Below are positions 33,376 through 44,098 of a DNA stretch of 64,000 bases, piece by piece (the first letter of the stretch is position 1; each line of letters opens with the position of its first letter). Under the pieces are notes generated by a model. The model saw only the letters and a program-made list of their open reading frames with translations. It was not told the origin of the DNA and did no database searches. The stretch is from positions 74,695,833-74,759,832 of the forward strand of contig CM053141.1 of assembly GCA_028571685.1 (NCBI GenBank), given 5' to 3'. Origin of the DNA: Heterohyrax brucei (Eukaryota; Chordata; Mammalia; Hyracoidea; Procaviidae). The position numbers were made by a program, and so were the translations under genes.

Positions 33376-33756
33376 AATTACCTTGCATGAACTTCATGCA
33401 GTATTTAGTGTTACTCTCCTTCTAAAACACAGAGTCACTGCTTGAGGAGCATACATTCAAGGGCTTTTTAAGTCACAAGATAAGTAGGAAAAATAATTCA
33501 CAAGTGCGCATTTCCAGTGAACACCTGTTTTCAACATGGGTGCCTTGTTGCCACCCAGCCTCCCTGTTTTAAACACTCACATAAAGCTGCTAGGTTGGTA
33601 TGATGTGGTATTTTAAGTTTGAAGTCATGGTGTTGGGCTTAAGGAATGCTACCATGGGGCTTGATGGTGCACAGTTGCGGGTATGTTAGACGGAATAAAA
33701 TCTCCAGGTGCCTGGAGCAATGGCCCCTACAGGGGGCCTACAAGCCAGGTCCAGCC

Positions 33757-33863
33757 AATGCATAGCTTCCCAAGAGACACACTTTGAAGGTGACTGTAGT
33801 GATGTTCAGCAGTGAGCTATGTAGCATCCCTAGTATGTAGCATGCCTAGTTTGCAGCACTTAG
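33757..33863 (+). mobile_element. Mariner-type fragment (copy 3)
   Basis: aatgcatagcttcccaagag, actttgaaggtgactgtag and gatgttcagcagtgagctat match the terminal arm of the mariner elements at 36153 and 53984. The transposase core is missing. Confidence 0.75.
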
Positions 33864-33972
33864 AGTCATGGCCACACCAGTTTTATCAGAGTAGAACTGT
33901 GCTCTATGGGTTTTCAGTAGCTGATTTGTTGGAAGGAGATCACCAGGCTTTTCTTCTGAGGTGCTTCTGGGA
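33864..33972 (-). mobile_element. AfroSINE fragment, long subtype
   Basis: agtcatggccacaccag, tcagagtagaactgtgctc and ggagatcaccaggcttttct, abutting the mariner fragment. Confidence 0.75.
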
Positions 33973-33974
33973 AG

Positions 33975-34930
33975 ACCCAGCTGAACGAGGCCTTGAGGAA
34001 AACAGACAGCTCTGGGCTCCCCTCAAAAACGCAGAGAGGACTGTGTTTAAATGGCAGATCAACTCCTTTACCCAGAAATGTGGCATGTGACAACTGAAAA
34101 CCACACAAAGAAGGGGTTCTTTATATTCGTGGCCCTAGAAGAGGCTGATGGTGCTCAGTGGTATCCCACAGACACTAGTTGTCTGAAGCTAGTTCTTAGT
34201 CTGGGGCCAGTTAATGTTTTATTTCCATTAATCAGATGGTAATCTTCAAACAAGACTTTGGTCAAAGAAATGAGATAAAAGATAGGTTTACATTATTCTG
34301 AGTTTCAGCTATTCATTGATTATAGCCTGAAAGCTTCAAAAAAATGCTTTGCTAAATAAATCCACAGAGCTTCTTTTCTGAAACATGATTAAGTCAGAGG
34401 ATAGGAAAACTCTCTGGGCCAGAGCAGAAAATCTCCCAGAATTCTTTAAATCAAATAACAGCATGACAATCCATGCTTTCCCAAAGCAAATTCCATTCAT
34501 TAGGCAATAAAAAGCAGACTGGAATAAAACATGGAGTGTATATCATAGCCTGATCAGAGGGTTTGGACAGAAGTTGTTCCATCAATATTTTTTGTCAGAT
34601 TGCAGTTTATTTATATAGGAATTGCTGAGAGGCTTTGATAAACAGTGAAACTTTGTAAAGAAATTAGAATTGCAAAAAAAAAAAAAAGAAATTAGAATTG
34701 CACAATCAATGACATGGAAGAAAAACACATTAAATTCCCCAAAGAACTTAAAGAATGGATAGAAAATGAAATCAGCATATTGGCTGTTCATATCAATCTG
34801 TCTTTCAACACCTGAGGCTAACTATTGGAAGCGTGGTATTTTAAAGCCCTTGGACAGTAACTAGTCCCACAACTCCCCTTTGCCCTGCTCACTGAGGTAT
34901 GAATTCTCCCACCAAAACAAAAACAAAAAC
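33975..34930. other. No gene; A-tract duplication at 34657
   Basis: AT-rich sequence. The only structured item is a 17-bp direct repeat around an A-run (listed separately). Confidence 0.5.
34657..34701. repeat. Direct repeats flanking a pure A-tract
   Basis: aaagaaattagaattgc occurs at 34657-34673 and again at 34685-34701 with about 11 A between. It looks like a target duplication around a poly(A)-only insertion. Slippage duplication is the alternative. Confidence 0.7.
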
Positions 34931-34931
34931 A

Positions 34932-35089
34932 AAGCCCAACCCAGTGCTGTCGAGTTGATTCCGACTCACAGTGATCCTATAAGATACAGTAGAACTACCC
35001 CATAGAGTTTCCAAGCAGCACTTGGTAGATTTGAACTGCTGGCCTTTGGGTCAGCAGACGTAACATTCAGCCACGGCACCACCGGGTTT
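34932..35089 (-). mobile_element. AfroSINE, full length
   Basis: Reverse copy preceded by an (AAAAC)n tail at 34917. The head is caccaccgggttt. Confidence 0.92.
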
Positions 35090-35164
35090 GAACCTCTCCT
35101 ATAGCCATCTCAAAGGGAGGTTATTACTTGAGGTTCGTTCATTCTCTCAATTAACAAAGTATCT

Positions 35165-35280
35165 AAAACCCATTGCCATAGAGTCAATTCTGACTCATAG
35201 CAACCCTATAGGACAGAGCAGAACTGCCCCCAAAGGTTTTCAAGGCAGTAATCTTCATGACTGCCACATTTTCTCCCCCA
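35165..35280 (-). mobile_element. AfroSINE, head-truncated, long subtype
   Basis: Reverse copy: aaacccattgccatagag, ggttttcaaggcagtaatc, cacattttctcccccaaa. Confidence 0.85.
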
Positions 35281-35284
35281 AACA

Positions 35285-36152
35285 ACATATCTAGTGATGG
35301 AAAATTCGCTGTTTTCCAAAGACCGAATTCTACTAAAAGGGCAGCAGTCATTGACAGATAGTTCATACTTTTCTAGACTCAAAACTTGAGATGTTAATAA
35401 CCATAAAGAAGTCAACTAATTCTCATAAGGAGGTCTAATAACTCAGCCAAGGAAAAGAATTTCCAAATCTTCCTTTTATAACTTTTTATTTATGCTTGGC
35501 TACACACTTGTGTGATGGAATCTTTTTTCATTTGTTTGCTTTTTTGTTGTCCACTCTAGTTGATTTAGAATAACACCATTACTCTGAGCAGTGATGGGGT
35601 GAAGGAAAAACTGTGAGGAGGTGGGATAAATAAAGTAATTTAATAATTCACAATAAGTTTTAAAACTTTTCCGTGAGTTGGCCTTGGACTAGGAATTTTC
35701 TGACTCACACGTCATAGGGGCAGTGGTTGATGTATTCCTGTCAGTTATTCTTCACAACCTGTAATGAGCCACAACTACCGAAACAAGTGTGTTCATTTTT
35801 TATAACTGTCCCGCTTAGACTGAATTATGGCAGAGTGGACCCTGACTGAGGCAGAAAACCCTGGACTTATTTGTGGCACCCAAAGGTAGATTTTAAAGGA
35901 GTTACTCTCACAGGAGTTTGGGTCCATGTGTAGGTCTTGTCTTGTCACTAAGGAGAACCTTTCAGAGACACACAACCTAGGCATATCTTTGCACAGGGGC
36001 TACATTTGGCTTAAGTAACCAATGCCTCTTATCCAAACTACAGATCGTTGATTTGCAAATAGTCACAATGTTGCAGGAAATGTGACATGTGGCTACAAAT
36101 AAAAGGAAAAATATCTTCTTTACACCATTTTTATTGAAATAACATGCAGTTA
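35285..36152. other. No recognisable feature
   Basis: Unassigned AT-rich DNA before the mariner element. Confidence 0.5.
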
Positions 36153-36666
36153 AACAATTCAGTCTGCAAACTTAATTGTTCTAAGTGCTACATAACTCAT
36201 TGTTGAATATTACTGAAGTCTCCTTCAAAGTACTCCCCTTCAGTGCAATTTTAGAACTCTTTCTGGAATGGTCATTGAGCACAGTAGCATAGTGACAAGT
36301 TTGCCAGCTTAATTGTATAGTGGTGTGTGAGGGAGTTTTTAGCCAGTAAAAAAATAACTGTACTGGAACACCTTCCCTACGCACCTGAATCTGGACCCCA
36401 GTGACTTACTCACTGGCACTTCAATATTTCCACGAGGGAAATATTGAAAAGAAGACATTTTGGTGACATTCAGGACATTAAGTGTAACATGACAACAATT
36501 CTGATGGCCACTCCAGAAAGAGTTCCAAAATTGCTTTGAAGGGTGGACTAGGCACTGGCGTCTGTGCATAGCTTCCCAAAGGGAGGACTTTGAAAGTAAC
36601 TGTAGTGATACTCAGCAATAAGGTATGTACCACTTTTTCTAGAATGGGTTTGCTAACTTAATTGTT
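36153..36666 (+). mobile_element. Mariner-derived foldback element (copy 1)
   Basis: About 514 bp with long inverted arms (about 36153-36280 against 36508-36666). The forward strand keeps remnants of a Tc1/mariner transposase. A degenerate catalytic-motif end reads L-D-P-S-D-L-L at 36391-36411, and a C-terminal stretch Q-K-E-F-Q-N-C-F-E-G-W starts at 36514. The left arm is an inverted copy of the same C-terminal region, so this is an internally rearranged, non-autonomous element. Stops interrupt the frame. Confidence 0.8.
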
Positions 36667-36740
36667 TTAAAACAGTTCAAGCTTAAATCAATGATTTCTC
36701 CTTTCTAAAATAAGAATGAGCTTCCTGCTCCCAACTATCC

Positions 36741-36888
36741 AACCCAAACCAAATCCGTTGCCATTGAGTTGATTCCAACTCACAGCAATAGTGGTTAACA
36801 GCTATGACTGACAGTTTGAATCTATCAGGCACTCATTGGAAACCATATGGGGCAGTTCTATTCTGTCCTGTAGGGTCCTTAGGAGTCT
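36741..36888. mobile_element. Head-to-head AfroSINE pieces
   Basis: 36741-36789 is the reverse tail half (caaatccgttgccattgag). 36790-36888 is a forward body lacking the first ~16 bp (gtggttaacagctatgac onward). They join without a spacer. Confidence 0.75.
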
Positions 36889-36889
36889 C

Positions 36890-37375
36890 AAACATCAGTG
36901 CTGGCAGAATTCAAGCTGCTTGGCTAGGTACAATAAAAACTGTTAGAGAAAGTTCTGCCTGTTTTACCTAATGACTATCTCAATCTGAAATGTGACTTTT
37001 GAACCTAAAAATCACCAAGAACTAGGTGTTCATTTGTGTCTCCACGTCCTCAAAGCAGACTTTTATAGCACGCCTAACAAGATAGGTGAAGAGAGGAAAA
37101 CTGAAAGTCTTAGGACAGAATGAAAATAACTGGCTGAAACATTCTATTGTTGAATTGAAGTCTGAAACTGCATATTTTCTGTAGGGAGATGGGGGATTCC
37201 ACAGGCCGTTTTGAATATGAACCAGGAGTTCACTGCTAGATGCTGTTACAAAGCAATAGTCAAGAGCACACTGTAAGGGAACATTAAGAAGAAAATAGTT
37301 TCAAATAACAGGACCCAGATAGAAGCCTCTAGGTCTTTATAACAATTTCTGAGTCCACTGGTAAGATGATAAGAT
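36890..37375. other. No recognisable feature
   Basis: Unassigned sequence. No gene is recognised. Confidence 0.5.
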
Positions 37376-37985
37376 GTTAAATAAACTCTTAAAATTCAAT
37401 ATCTGTTGTATGCAAATGTTCAAAGAAGCATCTTTTATAGTAGACAGAAAATGGAAACAATGCGAATGTCCATCAGCCAGCAAATGGATGAACAAAATAC
37501 AGTGTGGGGATATAAGGAAAAGCAACAAAATTCTACGTGGTACAATGTCGATGAACCTCAGAAACCCACGCTAGATGAAAGAAGCCAGAGCAAAAGACCA
37601 CGTGCTGTGTGATTCCACTTACATGAAATGTCCAGAAATGGTAAATCCATACAGACAGAAGGTAGATTAAAGGTTGCCCAGAGCTTGGGTAGGAATAGGA
37701 AGTGACTATAAAGGACAGAAGGTTTCTTTTTGAGCATGTGGGGGATATTCTGGAAACCCTCGCGGCATAGGGGTTAAGTGCTATGTCTGCTAACCAAAAA
37801 GTTGGCAGTTCAAATCTGCCAGGTGCTCTTTGGAAACTCCATGGAGCAGTTCTGCTCTGTCCTATAGGGTCGCTATGAGTAGGAGTCGACGTGACGACAG
37901 TGGGTTTGGTTTGGTTTCGGGATATTCTAAAATTAGATTGAGGGGATGGTTGTACAAAACTTACTAAAGATCACTGACCTGTAAA
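37376..37985 (+). mobile_element. L1 3' UTR, split by AfroSINE
   Basis: Forward L1 3' end: aatgtccatcagccagcaaa, gatgaacctcagaaaccc, gtgtgattccacttacatg, then after the SINE ggatggttgtacaaaac and cctgtaaacttaaactgg. Old L1M-type, non-coding. Confidence 0.8.
37752..37918 (+). mobile_element. AfroSINE with 10-bp target duplication
   Basis: Forward full-length copy in L1, flanked by GGGATATTCT at 37742-37751 and 37919-37928. It retains CpG positions (ccctcgcggcatag, ggtcgctatgag, gtcgacgtgacg), which suggests it is among the youngest copies here. Confidence 0.96.
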
Positions 37986-38021
37986 CTTAAACTGGGTGGT
38001 TTCACTGTTTTTAGTGATCTC

Positions 38022-38398
38022 TCCTGTCCCCTGCCACTTGGTTGTACTGTGGTGGTTTCCATGTTGCTACGGCACTGGAAGCTGTGCTGCCAGAGTTTCA
38101 AATACCAGCAAGGCTGCCCACTGTGGATGGGCTTCGGTGGAGTTTTTCGGACCAAGACAGACTACCAAGAAGAAAGACCTGGTAATCTGTTTCTAAAAAT
38201 TAGCCAATGAAAATCCTATGGATCGTAATGGAGTGCTGTCTGATACAGCGGTGGAAGAGGAGCCCCTCAGGTTGGAAGGCACTGCACAGTAGGACAACAG
38301 AGAGCTCCGTGATCAGGAAGGCAGCGCAGGATGGGGCAACATGTTCTTCTGCTGTGTATTAGGTTGCCACGGTCGGAGCCAGCTTGATGGCAACTAAT
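38022..38398 (+). mobile_element. Internally deleted RTE derivative
   Basis: Forward: RTE 5' leader (gttgtactgtggtggtttcc, gaccaagacagactaccaag, cctcaggttggaaggcac) joined at about 38285 to the RTE 3' end (gcgcaggatggggcaac, gttgccacggtcggagcc). The whole ORF is deleted. The junction differs from that at 4221-4650. Confidence 0.75.
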
Positions 38399-38399
38399 A

Positions 38400-39620
38400 A
38401 GAACAATTCTCTCAATAAAGTTGATATTAAAAAAGTACATCTGACTGTAGTCTCCTTCGTTATTGTTATCCTCTATTAAGTGCTCAAGGGCTCCACATGT
38501 AAGGTGTTCACTGTATCTTTAAATAAATTTCCCTGTTTTTCCTTAGGGAAGAGGTTTTGCTTTGTTTTTCTGTATTAAACAGCCAGAGCTGTGCTCAGAT
38601 ATTGCTATCAGGAAAGATAACTAGACTCTTGGTAATCTCAGGACCCTTGGGTCAGAGGTCAAGAAGAGGCACTCCCTCCACCACGACGGCTCTATCTGTG
38701 TTTGAGGTCTGCCTCCTCTGCTCTGATTGTGTGAGCCCATTAGTGTTCCTCAAAGCACAAGGGAGGTTGGGGTGCGGTGGATGCTGGGGATTTATGGCTT
38801 TCAAGGATGAAGAGCATCTAGCAGTGAAGCAGATGCAAGAGTGACTTCTGATAGGGGAGAAAATGTGAAGGCGTGGGGTGGGGGTGGGTAGGGAAGGACA
38901 TCAATAATCACACAAGCCTGTTATTAATGACAAGGAAGGAGAATAAGTCAGAATGGCCCCAAACTTTCACATCACCTTAGGTGACATTATGTTTTCAAGG
39001 CAGATGGATTTGAATTGCTGTGAGTAGCCTCACATTTGCATAATGCTTTTCTTGATCTTTTTTTTTTTCCCCCAATTACCCTTAACTAACTGCTTTACAA
39101 TACCATCATTTCCAGCAAATCCTTTCCCCTAGGAATTGGTCCAAACACTCGTAATATTTAGGGGGTTTGCTTCTTTAAAATATAATGTAGAACCTAGTGG
39201 TAGTGTTAACATAGACTGCCAAGGGATAAGACAGGGCTGGGGACAAGACAGAACTAGAGACTTCTCTTGTCCCTTTTGTTACATGCCATGATGAGAAAAG
39301 GCAAGAGTTGTGAGTAGAGTTCAGTTTTGTAGCTTATCAATTCTTGGTGAAATAATGTTCTGTTGGGGGCTAGAACAAGGGTATCGCCTGGGTGTCCACG
39401 TCTCTCAACCACAATCTCAGTACTCTCTTAAATTCACCCAGCATTCCCAAGAACTATGCCATGAACGCAGGTAGCCATAAAACAAAATAATCCTTAGTCC
39501 TTTTGGCCATTATTCCTGTACCCACCCTCTGGAACCCACACAGAGCAAGCTCTCTTCAGCACGAGGCCCCTTCGTAGTCGTAAACATCTACCAATCAGAC
39601 TTTCTCTAAGATTTCCTTAG
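38400..39620. other. No recognisable feature
   Basis: Mixed unassigned DNA with a short T-run at 39058. A forward 95-codon frame (38557-38844) has no domain features. Confidence 0.5.
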
Positions 39621-39807
39621 TGCAGGCGAAACATGGCCACTGTCTTAGCCATTCTGCTGAAGACGTGATTTTTCAATCTTGGCTGAAAGAGTTTTCTTCT
39701 GTCCACTTTGAGATGACCACAGAGGAGCGTACTGTGACTATCGCTCCTTCAACAAGGACAAAGTACTGTTATTCAGAGGAAACACAAGCAATGTGGAAAA
39801 GGATTTT
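39621..39807 (+). other. Candidate exon (weak)
   Basis: An open frame of about 62 codons runs exactly between an in-frame TAG that doubles as a possible acceptor (pyrimidine-rich ctttctctaagatttccttag) and a stop lying in a good donor-like gtaagg at 39808. The translation has no motif I recognise. It could be an exon of a gene whose other exons are outside the window, a lncRNA exon, or chance. Confidence 0.2.
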
Positions 39808-39828
39808 GTAAGGGCAAGGAGAGAAAGG

Positions 39829-39975
39829 TGCTATTAGTGGGTGTTTACCGTGAGCTGACTCTGTTAGGCGCTTTATAATTGTTAACCCCTGTTAGCTGGA
39901 GGGAGGGAGTTGATACTCACCATCTGCGGCTCATTGAGGCATGAGAACATTGACCAGAATCAAAATTGGGTCCAC
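39829..39975 (-). mobile_element. MIR fragment
   Basis: gtgctattagtgggtgttta, taggcgctttataattg, then ctcattgaggcatgag: reverse MIR order, diverged. Confidence 0.6.
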
Positions 39976-40586
39976 TCCCTTTAACTGTCAACCTAAAGGG
40001 GCTCTTTAACTTATAAACTTACAAATGCAAAACAGATTAATTGAAAATAACTGACCCCATACCATGAAGTACAAACTCAATGTAATTTGCTTAAGAATTT
40101 ACAAGACCTGATAATGTGTAGTAGTAGTACTTGATAATGTAACTAAGTTTGAGATTGACGTCTACTCTCCTATCACTGGGGAAGCCCCGGAGCCCTCTCT
40201 GGGGGAGAACAGGCAGGCAGCCTGGGTCCTGGCCCTTCATCGTCCTGGGTCTGCATCACCGCATGTCCCCTTCTGGACCACACAGCTCCAGGTCCCTAGC
40301 ACTAGCCTGACATGTCATGATGGCTTTAATGAAACCAACTGCTGCGGACTTGAAAACATTATCTCTGCAATGGTACCAAGGTTACTCCTCAAGTACAACC
40401 TTGAGAAATTGTTCTGAGCCTGTTGGGGTTTCTTTGATGAGCACTCTGCCAAAGGCCAGTATCATGATTATTTCTGTGCCCCACCAGGCCCCCAGCAGTA
40501 GCCATGGGGATGGCTTTTAGAGCCATGGACATTTTATTAGGAAGAGAGGAGCTTGTTGAGTCCATCTTTCCTAATTCAGGAGCTTC
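39976..40586. other. No recognisable feature
   Basis: Includes a GC-richer segment near 40180-40320. No gene is recognised. Confidence 0.5.
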
Positions 40587-40597
40587 AAGATGTTAAC

Positions 40598-40799
40598 GAA
40601 GTCCCCTGGTGGCACAAACAGGTAAGAGCTGGACTAGTGCAAAGGCTGGCAGTTTGAACCCACTCAGCAGCACTTTAGAAGACAGGCCCAGTGGTCTGCC
40701 TTTGAAAGGTCACAGCCTTAAAAGCACTATAGAGCACAGTTCTACTCTGCACATGTGGGGTCACTATGAGTTGGAACTGACTTGGTGGTAACTAACAAC
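40598..40799 (+). mobile_element. AfroSINE, long subtype, with target duplication
   Basis: Forward copy flanked by aagatgttaac (40587-40597) and aagatattaac (40800-40810). The head is agtcccctggtggcac and the tail ggtggtaactaac. Confidence 0.92.
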
Positions 40800-40810
40800 A
40801 AGATATTAAC

Positions 40811-41922
40811 AGGTGACCCACGGAGGAAAAAAATCAATGCCAACAGCTGTTTTTCTTCTAAAATATATTTCATATTAAATAACTTATGGAAAATGCCAAG
40901 TGTATTTCTATATGGTTTCTATTACAATATGAGAACCAGCCTTTGGAAATGGCTTGCCATCCCCAAGTCCATGAAGAAGTCACCAGTACAAGAGTGTGTG
41001 ATTTTTTTTTTCTCTTGACAGTGCTAACCAAGCAAACAGTGCATTGTGATGTGTAATAGTTAGGAAGGCTTTCAATACCAACAGATAAAAATGTGGCGAC
41101 CAGTGGTTTAAACAATCAAAATTTTAGTTTTGCTACCTAGTAAGAAGTAGGGAGGTAAGCAGTGGCAGGCTTAGTTGAGCTATTCAGCAATGGTACCAAG
41201 GATCTGGTCCTTTCCTGATTCCTTCTCAGCATCCTTACTGTGTTGCCTCATGGTTACAAGATGTTGGTTGGTATGGCTGGCAATGTGTCCGCATAAGGAG
41301 CAAGTAGAAGACTTCTCCTCTTCTGTCTATCCTTTATGTGAAAACTAAATCTTTCCTAAAAGCTCCCAAACAGATTTCCTGCTTACATGTCATTGGCCAA
41401 AATTGGATCCGGTGGCCACCCCTGGTTTGCAATGGAGGTTGGGGCAGTGGCTATCTGACAAAAGTGAATAGAATTATTACTACCAGTTTGAAGGAATCAA
41501 TATCCCTAAAGTGGAACTAGGCGTATTGTCTCCTTAAAGCAAAAAGATGCAGAGATGAGAGACTGTCGAATGAACTCAATGATGGAGAGAAATGATCTAC
41601 TGGATATTAAACACATCTATCACAAAAACTCATTTCCCAAGGGTCAGATCCTGAGCAAAGAAAGTTTCAAGTGAAAAGGCAAGTCATGTTCCCAAACTCT
41701 AAATTGCATAAGCATTGAATCATAGTTTTGCAAAGAAAAACAAGGAACTGCCAAGTTTTTCTAAAACACTGAGAGCATAAATGTACAAGATAAGAGAATT
41801 CATAGATTTTAGGGCAAACTGTGTTAAGGCTATCAGAATATCACTAAACATGCAGTTCCTGCAATGTAACTGTGCAAACAGGATTTTGCTTATCATGCTA
41901 AAAAAAAAAGTATAGACTTGCT
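40811..41922. other. No recognisable feature
   Basis: AT-rich unassigned DNA. No gene is recognised. Confidence 0.5.
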
Positions 41923-42052
41923 GGAGACTTGGTGGTACAGTGGTTAAGAACTTGCTGCTAATCAAAAGGTCTTCATTTTGAATCCACAAACTGCTTCTTG
42001 GAAACCCTGTGAGGTAGCTCTGGAGTTAATGGCAATGGATTTAGTTTTGAGT
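41923..42052 (+). mobile_element. AfroSINE with core deletion
   Basis: Forward: ggagacttggtggtacagtg, box B cattttgaatccac. The tctgtcc...ggtcgc core is missing before ggagttaatggc. Confidence 0.88.
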
Positions 42053-42210
42053 TTTTGATGCTTTACCCAGTGTGAATATATGACAATCTTTCTTATACTG
42101 CTCATAGTATTTGATTAAGACACATTTCTCATTTTTTAAAAATCGGTAGTTTTATGCCATTATTTATAAGAAAAAATTTGAATTACAAGAGGTAGTATTG
42201 TTTCCAAAAA

Positions 42211-42364
42211 AACAAACCCACTGACATCGAGTCAAATCCAACTCATAAAGACCCTATAGGTCAGAGTAGAACTGCTCCATAGAATTTCTAAGTGGTGCCT
42301 GACAGATTTGAACTGCTGACTTTTTGGTTAGCAGACATAGCACTTAACCACTACGCTACCAGAG
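42211..42364 (-). mobile_element. AfroSINE, full length
   Basis: Reverse copy from caaacccactgacatcgag to cgctaccagagtc. Confidence 0.92.
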
Positions 42365-42365
42365 T

Positions 42366-43649
42366 CTATGAACCTCTGCCAAGAAAACCTCTCTTGGCTG
42401 CATTTCCTCATACTTGGGAAGTTCAGTTTTGGGATCCTAGTGAAACATGGGACTATTATCCAGCCCACACTTTTCCATTTTGCCTTGAAGAATAACGTGA
42501 GAGACTTTGTTAAATGCTGTCTTAAATTCGTGTATGTTCCACATGTCTTATCCACCAATCGGTAAAGGCACTGTGATTACAATGCTTATTTTTGCCATTG
42601 TTTGTCTCTGCTATTAGACAGCAACGGCCATTATGCTAGATATCATGCCTGTGTTGGTCACAATAACATGAACAAAATAATTTTTAGTAATTTGCAAACT
42701 GTCTGATAAACTCTTCCAAATCTACAAGACTCCTAATTTCTCCCCCTCCCCAAATAGTTGCATGTCTTTCTTTTTATACTTATTTTCCATAAAAATTTTC
42801 ATGATCAACGTGAAAGTCATTACCCCTGTGTAGAACCCATCTCTGACTATATTCAAGCCTACCTCCTGCTTGCTGATAGCATACTTAAAGGGGATTAAAT
42901 GTTTATTAAATGTCTCACCACAACCAGCAGTAATGTACAACAACACCCTTTTCTACAAGGCTATGTAAGCAAAGCTAAAGCCAGATACAAACAAAGCCAT
43001 TGCCTGGAAAGTAAAGACATCTGAATGGTCCATTTATATGAGTTCCTTCTAAGAACAATGGGCTGTTGTACATATATAGCTTTGAACTCCAGGTCTCCAG
43101 CATCTCTGATGTGGTCGAGGTGATATCAGAGAAAAGTTTGGTCACTGATCAGAAGCGTTTTCTAAAGAAAATCCTTTACCAAAGTGAGTAAGGGGAGGGT
43201 GAGCTCCAGGAACCAGTGCCGCCTCCTGTTCTTTGGCTTCTGCAGTGGTCCAGATAGCATCCTCACTCAATGGAGGCAGAACTGACTTTAAATTAGTTAT
43301 ACATATATTTAATAAAAGGAGACAAGCCCTGCCAGTCATTGTAGTTGGCTTTTTCAACACTTACAAGATCAGGAAATGTGGTTGGAAACAAAAAAACAAA
43401 AATGTTCTGGACTTCTAATCTGAGCATGGGGAAAAAAGAGGAACATGTGCTTCCCCTGAGAGGTTTCAGACGTGATCCTGGGCTGCTGTAAAGAGCCCAA
43501 GAGAAATCGCTTTCCAGAAACAGCAAATAGTTGAGGACAGAGCTTACAGCAATGGAATTGGAAGGTCAGAGCAGATGAGACTTCCTCAAGGTTAACAGAA
43601 AAACATAGTGTAGCACACGTGAAAATATACCACTCAGCTCTTGCCAGGC
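42366..43649. other. No recognisable feature
   Basis: Unassigned sequence without dense repeats. No gene is recognised. Confidence 0.5.
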
Positions 43650-44098
43650 AGAGTGTAATGGACTGATGACCCCAGCCTTTGCCACTCTGAATCGTGGACC
43701 ATGTTCCTGCTTAGGACATCCTTACCCTGGGCTGCTCCCTGCCACCATGGCAGAGATACAAGGATAGGCTAATTTTGGGGGAGATTCAAGACTCCTCTGA
43801 GGATAATTTTGTCTCAAGGACTTCCCACAGGCTGGTAAAGCTTTCTTGAAATTTCACCTTTGCCTAAGACTCTTCCAACCCAATCTGCTTTCTGTCTTCC
43901 TTCCTCCTTCCCTCCCTTCTTCTTTCTTTTCAGGTCTCCCTACCTCTGCAAATGTCAGACTTGTATTGTGGTTTGAAATCTCTTTTGCCTTTTCCTGCCC
44001 CCCGCCCCCATCCACTCCCTGAAGAAGCCTCTTGCTTACCTGATTTCAGATTTGGATCCTCTTTTGGCAGACCCAGGCTAATGCATGTAACAGGTAAT
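43650..44098. other. Unassigned block with pyrimidine tract
   Basis: Contains the polypyrimidine tract cttccttcctccttccctcc (about 43895). It is fused directly to the truncated RTE start. It could be part of an LTR, but no ends are clear. Confidence 0.4.
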
